Part shown: positions 1 to 5,297 of the stretch, one piece after another
Numbering within the stretch: the stretch's first letter is position 1
How the letters are laid out: each line of letters starts with the position of its first letter
NCBI GenBank assembly: GCA_023429365.1
Contig: JAEYVW010000186.1
Coordinates: 1-5,427, forward strand
DNA length: 5,427 nucleotides
Reading direction: 5' to 3'
Source of the DNA: Bacteroidota bacterium
GTDB lineage: Bacteria; Bacteroidota; Bacteroidia; Chitinophagales; Chitinophagaceae
The notes under the pieces: generated by a model
What the model saw: only the letters and a program-made list of their open reading frames with translations
What the model was told of the DNA's origin: nothing
Databases searched by the model: none
Translations under genes and position numbers: made by a program

Positions 1-82
1 CCATAACGTCGTTCCTACGGCACTCAAATTTCTACGGGAACGTTTGTGCTACCAAAACGCCGCCCCGCTGGGGCTGTGATCC
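1..82 (+). repeat. Interspersed repeat, direct copy 1 (cut by the window edge)
   Basis: These 82 bases recur at 327-408 with one mismatch (T77 versus G403). The unit contains three short modules around CTACGG-like or GC-rich cores: ACCATAAC-type at 1-24, a module reading better on the other strand at about 25-48, and ACCAAAAC-type at 51-75 ending in CCCCGCTGGGG. Read as protein in one frame it gives the peptide NVVPTALKFLRERLCYQN, which I recall as a recurring spurious translation of such repeats in Bacteroidota genomes. It is therefore best called a non-coding REP-like element. The copy may extend left of the window. Confidence 0.8.
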
Positions 83-124
83 CGGAAGATTCAAATCGGG
101 AATTCAATTGTGAATTTTAGCATG

Positions 125-139
125 CGACAATGATTGTCG
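125..139. repeat. Small perfect dyad CGACAAT-G-ATTGTCG
   Basis: Two 7-base arms (125-131 and 133-139) are perfectly complementary around one base. CAATGAT (128-134) can alternatively pair with ATCATTG (149-155). It lies in the spacer of the repeat cluster with no gene beside it, so it is probably part of the repeat-derived DNA and not an operator. Confidence 0.35.
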
Positions 140-200
140 GATGATCCCATCATTGGCAAATCCAAAGACAGAAGAATCGATTTAAGACCGAAAACACCAA

Positions 201-225
201 AGTGCCGTAGGCACGACGTTATGGT
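201..225 (-). repeat. Inverted copy of the CCTACGG repeat module
   Basis: The reverse complement reads ACCATAACGTCGTGCCTACG and onward. It matches the first module of the flanking direct repeats (1-24 and 326-350) with a single difference in the core. Its opposite orientation between the two direct copies makes the cluster a composite of facing and tandem modules. Confidence 0.75.
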
Positions 226-250
226 AGAAAATGACGTAATATTAGATATG

Positions 251-275
251 AACCCCGTAGGGATGATGTTTTGGT
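251..275 (-). repeat. Second inverted module, CCCTACGGGG variant
   Basis: The reverse complement reads ACCAAAACATCATCCCTACG and then GGGTT. It follows the same pattern as the 201-225 module (ACCAwAAC, five or six variable bases, CCTACGG-like core) and starts like the 51-75 module. It therefore appears to be a diverged member of the same family, 25 bases downstream of the previous inverted copy. Confidence 0.65.
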
Positions 276-326
276 GGATTCGTTATGAAAATATTTATTC
301 GCGAATGTTTTGATCGTTTTATTGGA

Positions 327-408
327 CCATAACGTCGTTCCTACGGCACTCAAATTTCTACGGGAACGTTTGTGCTACCAAAACGCCGCCCCGCTGGGGC
401 TGGGATCC
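327..408 (+). repeat. Interspersed repeat, direct copy 2
   Basis: This is the second full copy of the 82-base unit, at an offset of exactly 326 bases and with one mismatch. Homology stops sharply after GGATCC (408), where the unique sequence leading to the glucosaminidase gene begins. The near-identity of the copies suggests recent duplication or strong conservation. A TTG-initiated reading frame from 310 to 642 crosses this repeat and runs antisense into the glucosaminidase gene. I do not regard it as a gene. Confidence 0.85.
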
Positions 409-533
409 TACATGTTTTCAGATTTGCAATACAATCAGGATTTTTTATGGATCACTAATTTTTTCATTCTAACTAAAGACAAAGAGGTCGCGTTAAGACC
501 GTTTCTCCAGCTGAACTGCTTTAATAATGCTAT

Positions 534-1001
534 TTACTCCCCCGCCAATTTATGTTTGCGGATAGCCGCAGTAATATTTCTTTTCCAGACATCAGGAACC
601 GTGGAATACCCGGCTTTGCTGATCGCGTCAAGCCAGGCATGATGATCCTTATTTCCTTTCAGCTTCGAATAAAATTTCTTTCTTGTCATTAACTGGCAAA
701 AGGCAATATAGGAAGCCCTGCTATCTTTATATTGCTTATAGCTTGACTTGATACCGTGTGTTTTTTGCAAATTGTTTTTTCCTTTTATACCGAAATGGTT
801 ATTAAGCAGGCGGCAATTCCGGCTTTTGCCCGCACCCGATTCAATGATGGCAACGCCCAGCATCACAGAAGTAGGGACACCATATACATCGGATAGTGAA
901 TCGGCGAGGGGTTTATATCGTTTCACATAACTGGATTGGGCCATCCCATTCAGCGTGGCAAACAGACAAAACAGTAATACTGGTAAGAGCTTGATTTTCA
1001 T
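534..1001 (-). CDS. Secreted glucosaminidase (GH73-like peptidoglycan hydrolase)
   Basis: The 155-residue product has a signal peptide at residues 1-22 (MKIKLLPVLLFCLFATLNGMAQ), with cleavage probably after MAQ. The rest is one glucosaminidase domain (Pfam Glucosaminidase, GH73-like), which in the family hydrolyses beta-1,4 links between GlcNAc and MurNAc in peptidoglycan. Visible marks are AIIESGAGKS, with the presumed catalytic Glu54, NNHFGIKG (67-74), and the C-terminal GYSTVPDVWKRNI (131-143), a variant of the usual 'YATDPxY' segment. No LysM, SH3 or other wall-binding module is present, so this is a minimal enzyme acting in the periplasm or outside the cell. I chose ATG at 1001; a TTG two codons upstream (1007) would only add two residues before the signal peptide. 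It diverges from the PAP2-like gene, with 79 bases between the starts. The family is clear; the physiological role (wall remodelling or flagellum-like assembly) cannot be told from the sequence. Confidence 0.9.
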   Translation of the reverse strand: MKIKLLPVLLFCLFATLNGMAQSSYVKRYKPLADSLSDVYGVPTSVMLGVAIIESGAGKSRNCRLLNNHFGIKGKNNLQKTHGIKSSYKQYKDSRASYIAFCQLMTRKKFYSKLKGNKDHHAWLDAISKAGYSTVPDVWKRNITAAIRKHKLAGE

Positions 1002-1037
1002 ATACAATTATTGGAGTGGAAGAATAGATCCCGATCC

Positions 1038-1057
1038 TATTTTTGTAAACGCTTTAC
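1038..1057 (+). promoter_or_regulatory. Candidate -7 box and overlapping dyad for the PAP2-like gene
   Basis: TATTTTTG at 1038-1045 fits the Bacteroidota -7 consensus TAnnTTTG. A possible -33 TTG at 1011-1013 lies 24 bases upstream, slightly longer than the usual spacing. Overlapping its last base is an inverted repeat GTAAA-CGC-TTTAC (1045-1057), whose AACGCTT centre resembles LacI-family operators. The predicted transcript would start near 1052, about 30 bases before the ATG. No matching -7 box is visible for the divergent glucosaminidase gene. Confidence 0.4.
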
Positions 1058-1080
1058 TTTGCAAAAAATGTTCCTTTTTT

Positions 1081-1785
1081 ATGAGTTCAAGGTTAATCGT
1101 GGACCGTGGCAGCCAGCTCCAGGAATTCAGGGATACCAGTCATCAGCCTGAAAATGCTGTGATTCAGTTTCTTGCAAAACTGATTTCCTATGTATTCCAT
1201 CCCCTTTTTGTGCCGGTTTATATTGCCTGGTTCCTGATCACCGTACAACCTTATTTGTTTGTCAGTTTTACACCCGCGCAAAAGATCCTGACCATACTGC
1301 GCTTTGTGATCATGTACAGTTTCTTCCCGCTAATTACGGTTTTACTGGCAAAAGCGCTGGGTTTCCTTGACTCGATTTTCCTGAAAACACAAAAAGAGCG
1401 GGTTATCCCTTATATCGCATGTGGGGTTTACTATTTCTGGATGAGTTATGTTTTGCGCAACCAGCCACAGTTCTCCAAAGAAGTAGTGCTGCTTTCAATG
1501 GCGATCTTCCTGGCATCCTCGATCGGTCTGCTTGTTAATATATATATGAAAGTAAGTATGCATGCCATTTCCATGGGCATACTGCTGATGTTTATGACCA
1601 TACTTTCATTTACCCAGTCAGGAAATTATTCCATTTACTTATCCCTCGCAGTGTTGATCGCAGGAGTAGTCTGCACCGCTCGTTTCATTGTATCGGACCA
1701 TACGCCGGCTGAAATTTATACAGGACTGCTGGTGGGTATTGTCTCGCAAGTATTGGCCATCGGCGCCGATAAAATTCTCCCCTGA
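1081..1785 (+). CDS. PAP2-like phosphatase-superfamily integral membrane protein
   Basis: The 234-residue protein has about six hydrophobic membrane segments (roughly 33-60, 68-93, 108-125, 135-156, 163-177 and 185-228, the last possibly two). The three signature regions of the PAP2 superfamily are recognisable but degenerate. Region one is KTQKERVIPY (102-111, with Arg107). Region two is SMHAISMG (159-166), with His161 in place of PSGH. Region three is ARFIVSDHTPAEIYTG (200-215), with Arg201 and His207 as the expected phosphate-binding and catalytic pair and Glu211 where Asp is usual. Family members remove phosphate from lipid phosphates such as phosphatidate or undecaprenyl pyrophosphate; the substrate here is unknown. 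The ATG at 1081 is preferred because an upstream in-frame start (955) would read through the divergent gene's signal-peptide region and the promoter. The stop lies 140 bases before recA, with no strong terminator between, so read-through into recA is possible. Confidence 0.75.
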   Translation: MSSRLIVDRGSQLQEFRDTSHQPENAVIQFLAKLISYVFHPLFVPVYIAWFLITVQPYLFVSFTPAQKILTILRFVIMYSFFPLITVLLAKALGFLDSIFLKTQKERVIPYIACGVYYFWMSYVLRNQPQFSKEVVLLSMAIFLASSIGLLVNIYMKVSMHAISMGILLMFMTILSFTQSGNYSIYLSLAVLIAGVVCTARFIVSDHTPAEIYTGLLVGIVSQVLAIGADKILP

Positions 1786-1842
1786 CATAAAAAAACGTTT
1801 TAAAACGGGGTTTATCACCATGATAAATAATACAAAAAATAT

Positions 1843-1921
1843 TAGTTTTGTAATGCTAAATACTTTAGTTTCGCATTGTTTATAAGTTTATTTAGGCGGG
1901 AATATGTAAATCATAATTTTG
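1843..1921 (+). promoter_or_regulatory. recA upstream region with candidate -7 boxes and a dyad
   Basis: Two exact TAnnTTTG matches occur: TAGTTTTG (1843-1850) and TAATTTTG (1914-1921). Neither has an obvious TTG at the expected -33 distance. The second sits directly before the ATG at 1926 and would give a leaderless message, or one starting at the in-frame ATG at 1953. Between them is an inverted repeat CTAAA-TAC-TTTAG (1856-1868), with AATGC (1852-1856) and GCATT (1873-1877) as further, slightly off-centre arms. A LexA-like SOS operator is conceivable here, but I recognise no established SOS box. Confidence 0.35.
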
Positions 1922-1925
1922 AAAA

Positions 1926-2957
1926 ATGGCTAAATCTGAAAAATCAATCGACATGTCAAATAATAGTGAAAAGCTCAAAGCATTAAAGCTGACCATGGAC
2001 AAAATAGAGAAGGACTATGGTAAGGGCAGCGTGATGATGATGAATGAAAAAGGCGAGATCCAGCAGGAAGTGATCTCTACCGGTTCAATAGGCTTGGACG
2101 TGGCGCTGGGGATCGGTGGTCTGCCCCGCGGAAGGGTGATCGAGATCTATGGTCCTGAGTCTTCTGGTAAGACCACGGTAGCTACACATGTGATCGCTGA
2201 GGCGCAGAAAAAAGGTGGGATGTGTGCCATCATCGATGCCGAGCATGCTTTTGACAGTGCCTATGCCCAGAAACTGGGTGTAGATGTCGATAATCTTTTG
2301 ATCTCACAGCCAGATTATGGTGAGCAGGCTTTGGAAATTGCCGACCGACTGATCCTTTCTGGCGCGCTGGATGTAGTTGTAATTGACTCAGTAGCAGCGC
2401 TTGTACCAAAAAGCGAGCTGGAAGGAGAGATGGGTGATAGCAAAATGGGGCTTCATGCCAGGCTGATGAGCCAGGCGCTTCGTAAGCTCACTGCAACCAT
2501 TTCCAAGACAAATACCATCTGTATATTCATAAACCAGCTACGCGAAAAGATCGGGGTCATGTTTGGCAACCCCGAGACCACTACCGGTGGTAACGCGTTG
2601 AAATTTTACGCCTCCGTGCGGCTCGATATCCGTCGCAGCACACAAATCAAGGATGGCGATGAAGCAGTAGGCAACCGGGTAAAAGTGAAGGTCGTTAAGA
2701 ACAAGGTAGCCCCACCTTTCAGAGCTGCTGAGTTCGATATCATTTTTGGAGAAGGGATCTCTAAAACTGGTGAGATCATTGACATGGGTGTTGAGTTAGG
2801 AATTGTTCAAAAAAGTGGTAGCTGGTTTAGCTACAACAGCGATAAACTCGGCCAGGGACGTGAGTCTGTGAAGCAGTTGCTGACCGATAACCCGGAGCTG
2901 GCAAAAGAGATCGAAGGAAAGATCCGGGAAAAAATTAAGGAAGTACAGGCTATATAA
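1926..2957 (+). CDS. recA: RecA recombinase / SOS co-protease
   Basis: The 343-residue protein is full-length RecA, the ATP-dependent strand-exchange protein of homologous recombination that also promotes LexA self-cleavage where LexA is present. Walker A is GPESSGKT (76-83, Lys82). IDAEHA carries the catalytic Glu106 (E. coli Glu96), and VVVIDS gives Walker B Asp154. Loop L1 is [12 protein letters not shown] (168-179), and [10 protein letters not shown] (201-210) carries the ATP-sensing Gln204. Loop L2 is [17 protein letters not shown] (214-230). Numbering runs ten above E. coli because of a charged N-terminal extension. The C-terminal tail is rich in Lys and Glu, unlike the strongly acidic E. 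coli tail. ATG 1926 gives the expected family length; ATG 1953 (Met10) is an alternative if transcription starts at the proximal -7 box. The leader is A-rich with no Shine-Dalgarno site. The gene is intact, with no intein or frameshift, and is followed by its own terminator. Confidence 0.99.
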   Translation: MAKSEKSIDMSNNSEKLKALKLTMDKIEKDYGKGSVMMMNEKGEIQQEVISTGSIGLDVALGIGGLPRGRVIEIYGPESSGKTTVATHVIAEAQKKGGMCAIIDAEHAFDSAYAQKLGVDVDNLLISQPDYGEQALEIADRLILSGALDVVVIDSVAALVPKSELEGEMGDSKMGLHARLMSQALRKLTATISKTNTICIFINQLREKIGVMFGNPETTTGGNALKFYASVRLDIRRSTQIKDGDEAVGNRVKVKVVKNKVAPPFRAAEFDIIFGEGISKTGEIIDMGVELGIVQKSGSWFSYNSDKLGQGRESVKQLLTDNPELAKEIEGKIREKIKEVQAI

Positions 2958-2969
2958 ATTATTCACTGC

Positions 2970-3056
2970 CCGTATGGGCCGGTGGGTGTGTTAGTGAGTA
3001 AGTCGTCTCGCCTCGGGCAGGACGGCTTTTCATTTTCTAGTTATAGGCCCATACGG
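2970..3056. repeat. 11-bp outer inverted repeat around the recA terminator
   Basis: CCGTATGGGCC (2970-2980) and GGCCCATACGG (3046-3056) are perfect reverse complements that enclose the terminator hairpin. In RNA they could form a long-range stem with the terminator in its loop. The left arm alone can also fold as CCC-GTAT-GGG. The right arm ends one base before the 16-bp palindrome at 3058. Confidence 0.7.
3000..3036 (+). terminator. Rho-independent terminator of recA
   Basis: AAGTCGTCT (3000-3008) pairs with GGACGGCTT (3020-3028) over nine positions including two G-U pairs. An inner GCC-TCG-GGC stem (3010-3018) caps it. A T-rich run, TTTTCATTTT, follows. It starts 43 bases past the recA stop and insulates recA from the OB-fold gene. 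Confidence 0.8.
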
Positions 3057-3057
3057 T

Positions 3058-3081
3058 CAATGTTTAAACATTGTATATTTG
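3058..3081 (+). promoter_or_regulatory. 16-bp perfect palindrome abutting a -7 box
   Basis: CAATGTTTAAACATTG (3058-3073) is a perfect palindrome. It is followed with no gap by TATATTTG (3074-3081), an exact match to the Bacteroidota -7 consensus. The palindrome fills the spacer where RNA polymerase would sit between -33 and -7, as an operator for a dimeric repressor might. No -33 TTG is seen upstream. The inferred transcript would begin near 3088 and carry a leader of about 44 bases, containing a possible CGGGG/CCCCG stem (3092-3096 with 3112-3116), before the OB-fold gene. Confidence 0.5.
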
Positions 3082-3131
3082 TCTACCTATCCGGGGGATT
3101 AATAGCTGATGCCCCGAGCTAAATTTTTAAG

Positions 3132-3587
3132 ATGACGAGATCAAAACGTCCCTGGGTTAAGAAAGTATTATTAACGGTGTTGTTACTGGCTGTCGCAGGT
3201 GCTGCGATTTACTGGTATGTAGCCACGGAAAAGTTTGCAGACACCAAAGACCGGGAAGCAGCATATACCGTTAGCGCCGATGCATTTATAAAAGAATTTG
3301 AAAATGACGGCAAGGCAGCTAATGAGAAGTATGTAAACAAAATCGTAACAGTTAATGGCAGGGTTTCTGAAATAGAGGCGGCGGATACTACGGTGAATAT
3401 AAAATTTGTTGACAGCACTAGCGGTTCCTATGTCATATTCAATTTCCAGGAACAGCACAGCGGCGAAGCAAAGACTTTGGAGGTGGGTGATTCGGCGTCG
3501 ATCAAAGGTTCCTGTAGCGGTGGAATATACAGCGAGATACTCGGCACCCAGGCCATCAGTTTTAAAAGATGCACATTAAACAATTGA
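3132..3587 (+). CDS. Membrane-anchored OB-fold (tRNA_anti-like) protein
   Basis: The 151-residue protein starts with a basic stretch (MTRSKRPWVKK) and one hydrophobic segment (12-30). This is probably an uncleaved anchor, as no clear signal-peptidase site or lipobox Cys is visible. After it comes a helical stretch, SADAFIKEFENDGKAANEKY (48-67). An OB-fold-like beta domain follows: VNKIVTVNGRVSEIE (68-82), NIKFVDS (89-95), VGDSASIKGSCSGG (118-131) and ILGTQAISFKRCTL (136-149). The layout 'K-hydrophobic-V-x-G-x-V ... G-x-C-x-G ... L-x-x-C' matches the tRNA_anti-like (OB-fold putative lipoprotein) family, widespread in Bacteroidota and of unknown function. Cys128 and Cys147 could form a disulfide outside the membrane. 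The YceI-family gene starts 35 bases after the stop on the same strand, so cotranscription is likely. Confidence 0.75.
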   Translation: MTRSKRPWVKKVLLTVLLLAVAGAAIYWYVATEKFADTKDREAAYTVSADAFIKEFENDGKAANEKYVNKIVTVNGRVSEIEAADTTVNIKFVDSTSGSYVIFNFQEQHSGEAKTLEVGDSASIKGSCSGGIYSEILGTQAISFKRCTLNN

Positions 3588-3622
3588 TAAATACCATAAC
3601 ACACACACAAAAAAAAGCACCA

Positions 3623-4168
3623 ATGAAAAAAACAGTTCTTATCCTCGGCTTTATTGCTTACACCGGCATTCTCTTCGCGCAGAGAAAGACAACCACATCG
3701 GCCATCGTTGCATTTGATGCCACAACTTCACTCGATGCGCTTCCCAAAGCGGAAAATAAAACCGTGATTGGCGCGCTCGACACTAAGACCGGCGCTGTTC
3801 ATTTTGAAGCGACCGTTAAAAACTTCACTTTTAAGAATCCAACCATGCAGGACCATTTTAATGGTGAGAAATGGTTGAACTCTGACCAGTTTCCGAAATT
3901 TTCTTTCAAAGGAAATATCATTGATCTTTCGAAAGTGAATTTCAGTCAAGATGGTACTTATAACGCTGAAGCCGAAGGTACACTTGATGTAAAAGGTAAG
4001 GAACAGAAAATCAAAGTACCTGGCACCATCGTAGTTAAAAATGGCGCTATTACGCTCAACTCTGATTTCACCATTACCCTCGCCGATTTTGGAATCTCTG
4101 GTGTACCTATTGATGGCGGTAAAGTTGCCAAGAAACCAAAGATCACCGTGTCGGCAGAATTTAAATAA
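3623..4168 (+). CDS. Secreted YceI-family lipid-binding protein
   Basis: The 181-residue protein has a signal peptide MKKTVLILGFIAYTGILFAQ (1-20), with cleavage probably next to the AQ. The mature part is one YceI domain, a lipocalin-like beta barrel that in the family binds polyisoprenoid or other long amphiphilic lipids. Typical segments are AIVAFDATTSLDAL (27-40), GALDTKTGAVHFEATVKNF (50-68), NSDQFPKFSFKG (86-97, the 'D-x-FPxxxFxs' region), AEGTLDVKGKEQKIKVP (117-133) and the closing strand KPKITVSAEF (171-180). Length is normal. The start at 3623 gives a clean signal peptide; the in-frame ATG at 3569 would prepend 18 residues and overlap the upstream gene. The leader between the two genes has a CA repeat followed by an A tract, a plausible A-rich translation signal for this phylum. 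The last gene of the likely two-gene unit, it is closed by a strong terminator. Confidence 0.9.
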   Translation: MKKTVLILGFIAYTGILFAQRKTTTSAIVAFDATTSLDALPKAENKTVIGALDTKTGAVHFEATVKNFTFKNPTMQDHFNGEKWLNSDQFPKFSFKGNIIDLSKVNFSQDGTYNAEAEGTLDVKGKEQKIKVPGTIVVKNGAITLNSDFTITLADFGISGVPIDGGKVAKKPKITVSAEFK

Positions 4169-4189
4169 GCTGGCCCTCTTTTTCTTCTG

Positions 4190-4253
4190 ACCTGTTTGGA
4201 AGCCAATATGTAATTTCATATTGGCTTTCTTTTTTTAATTGATCTAAACAGGT
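4190..4253. repeat. 8-bp outer inverted repeat around the yceI terminator
   Basis: ACCTGTTT (4190-4197) and AAACAGGT (4246-4253) are perfect reverse complements enclosing the terminator hairpin. The right arm lies 10 bases before the mgsA start codon. This repeats the nested design seen around the recA terminator. Confidence 0.6.
4200..4236 (+). terminator. Rho-independent terminator after the YceI-family gene
   Basis: AAGCCAATATG (4200-4210) pairs perfectly with CATATTGGCTT (4217-4227) across a 6-base loop. The second arm runs into a T-rich tail, TTTCTTTTTTT, ending near 4236. It starts 32 bases after the upstream stop. A preceding T-rich run (CTCTTTTTCTTC) may add to termination. Confidence 0.88.
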
Positions 4254-4263
4254 AACCAGGAAC

Positions 4264-4716
4264 ATGAATACAAGAACTCTGGCAAGTCGTAAGCGGATAG
4301 CATTGGTGGCACACGATAATATGAAGGATGAAATAATCGAGTGGGCGATCTATAATAAAGTGGCGTTATCCAAACACCAGCTCTTTGCAACCGGTACTAC
4401 CGGCAGTTTGCTGGAGGCAGCGCTTGATCAACCCATCTATAAATTTCTCAGCGGACCTTTAGGCGGTGATCAACAGATCGGTGCCAGTATTGCGGAAGGA
4501 AAGCTGGATGCCCTGATCTTTTTTTGGGACCCAATGGAAGCCCAGCCGCATGATCCCGATATAAAGGCTTTACTCCGCGTAGCAGCCACCTGGAATATTC
4601 CCACTGCCTGTAACCGCGCTACTGCTGATTTCCTGCTCACCTCACCGCTCATGCACCAGGATTACGAGACCATCCTGGTGGATTATTCTGCTTATACTAA
4701 TAGGAGGTTGAAGTAA
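4264..4716 (+). CDS. mgsA: Methylglyoxal synthase
   Basis: The 150-residue cytosolic enzyme converts dihydroxyacetone phosphate to methylglyoxal and phosphate, a bypass of lower glycolysis used when sugar phosphates build up or phosphate is short. The sequence aligns with E. coli MgsA from memory, with numbering lower by two. ALVAHDN carries His17. FATGTTGSLL (41-50) and SGPLGGDQQIGA (63-74) form the phosphate-binding loops, the latter with the catalytic Asp69. IFFWDPMEAQPHDPDIKALL (85-104) carries His96 and Asp99. Then come WNIPTACNRATADFLLTS (100-117), covering the other phosphate-contact region, and a C-terminal YxxYTNRRLK. All key residues are present and the length is normal for the family. 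The ATG at 4264 gives the MNTRTLASRKRIALVAH start expected by analogy with E. coli. It follows the yceI terminator by 27 bases. A palindrome begins a few bases past its stop. Confidence 0.96.
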   Translation: MNTRTLASRKRIALVAHDNMKDEIIEWAIYNKVALSKHQLFATGTTGSLLEAALDQPIYKFLSGPLGGDQQIGASIAEGKLDALIFFWDPMEAQPHDPDIKALLRVAATWNIPTACNRATADFLLTSPLMHQDYETILVDYSAYTNRRLK

Positions 4717-4719
4717 TTA

Positions 4720-4741
4720 GGACCCGATAACTATCGGGTTT
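4720..4741. repeat. CCCGATA/TATCGGG palindrome, copy 1
   Basis: ACCCGATA (4722-4729) pairs perfectly with TATCGGGT (4732-4739) around AC, five bases after the mgsA stop. Without a T tract it is a poor classical terminator, but it could block 3' exonuclease or serve as a REP-like element. A close relative occurs at 5273-5295. Because the unit is palindromic, direct and inverted orientation cannot be told apart with certainty. Confidence 0.6.
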
Positions 4742-4764
4742 AGAATTCTGGATCATTGCTGTCA

Positions 4765-4929
4765 GGGAATTTGGCCTCAGAAAGATGGCGTTAAGAAAAT
4801 TGAGGTAAGTCGTCTTATCGCGAAGGTTAAACGAGCGGTCCGGATAGCTGGTAAAACGGAACTCCGTTCCGTTTCTTGCTGGCCGGAACGGGAGTTCCGG
4901 CATCCATGGCCACCGCTGAAAAAAAAAAT
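4765..4929. repeat. Hairpin repeat, tandem copy A
   Basis: About 165 bases from GGGAATTTGGCCTCAG to a run of A residues, repeated at 4994-5152 with scattered substitutions and single-base indels. Its centre is a long hairpin: CGGAACTCCGTTCCG (4857-4871) pairs with CGGAACGGGAGTTCCG (4884-4899) over 15 bp with one bulged G (4890) and a 12-base loop. A minus-strand reading frame crosses this copy (4697-4903). The indels shift its frame in copy B, which argues against coding. I read the unit as a non-coding, REP-like structured repeat. Confidence 0.75.
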
Positions 4930-4980
4930 ATTCGAGCGATACGAAAATTAAGAAAAGCCACTTTGAGAGTATTTCGACAT

Positions 4981-5173
4981 CAATGATTGGGATGGGAATT
5001 TGGCCTCAGAAAAATGCGTTAAGAAAATTAAGGTAAGCCGTCTTGCCGCGAAGGTTAGACGAGCAGGCAGATAGCTGGTAAAACGGAACTCCGTTCCGTT
5101 CTTGCTGGCCGGAACGGGAGTTCCGGCATTCCATGGACACCGATGAAAAAAAGTACACAGGCAATGATTGGGA
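4981..5173. repeat. 12-bp direct repeats CAATGATTGGGA flanking copy B
   Basis: CAATGATTGGGA occurs at 4981-4992 and again at 5162-5173, just outside hairpin repeat copy B. It could be a target duplication, or the start of the next repeat unit (after 5162 a GGAATT-like sequence follows, as it does after 4992). Copy A is preceded only by a weak resemblance (ATCATTGCTG, about 4752), which fits the second reading slightly better. Confidence 0.45.
4994..5152. repeat. Hairpin repeat, tandem copy B
   Basis: Second copy of the unit, about 159 bases, offset 229 from copy A at its start. The hairpin is kept: left arm 5084-5098, right arm 5110-5125, 11-base loop. Both arms are identical to copy A. The flanking parts have drifted more, with substitutions and indels around 5015-5075. 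Conserved stem with drifting flanks suggests that the fold matters, or that the stem is recent. Confidence 0.75.
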
Positions 5174-5272
5174 ATTCGGAATTAGGTGGGGTATTCCTAT
5201 GAACTAAGAGAACAACTTTTCGATTCCATCAAACATCGCGTTTCAACAAGTCTCGACCCAAATTCCAAATTA

Positions 5273-5297
5273 CTAACCGGATAGCTATCGGGTCCCA
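5273..5297. repeat. CCCGATA/TATCGGG palindrome, copy 2
   Basis: CCGGATAGCTATCGGG (5277-5292) is palindromic except for one mismatched pair (G5279 with G5290). The reverse complement of 5273-5295 matches 4720-4742 at nearly all positions. It lies about 16 bases past the stop of the minus-strand gene at the right edge, as copy 1 lies just past the mgsA stop. Confidence 0.6.

Noticed and set aside
486..500. Small GGTC/GACC hairpin past the glucosaminidase stop as its terminator
   Set aside because: It has only four base pairs and an interrupted T run on the minus strand. The rest of 409-533 shows nothing convincing.
310..642. 110-residue open frame on the plus strand
   Set aside because: It uses a TTG start, its first third is the translated interspersed repeat, and its last third is antisense to the well-supported glucosaminidase gene.
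955..1080. Longer N-terminus for the PAP2-like protein
   Set aside because: It would overlap the divergent gene's coding start and the promoter region. The added residues look nothing like a membrane-protein N-terminus.
1796..1807. CGTTTTAAAACG palindrome after the PAP2-like gene as a terminator
   Set aside because: The stem is AT-rich with no loop and no T tract after it, so it is too weak to call.
1856..1877. Defined LexA (SOS) box in front of recA
   Set aside because: The dyad is present, but it matches no SOS consensus I know well for this phylum, so it is listed only as a candidate dyad.
3569..3622. Upstream ATG for the YceI-family protein
   Set aside because: It overlaps the OB-fold gene and would bury the clean signal peptide behind 18 extra residues.
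4697..4903. 68-residue open frame on the minus strand through hairpin copy A
   Set aside because: It overlaps the mgsA end and reads through the hairpin. Single-base indels in copy B break the frame, so there is no sign of selection for protein.
4765..5152. CRISPR-like array in the right-hand gap
   Set aside because: There are only two units of about 160 bases. They lack the short, evenly spaced repeats of a CRISPR array, and no cas gene is present.
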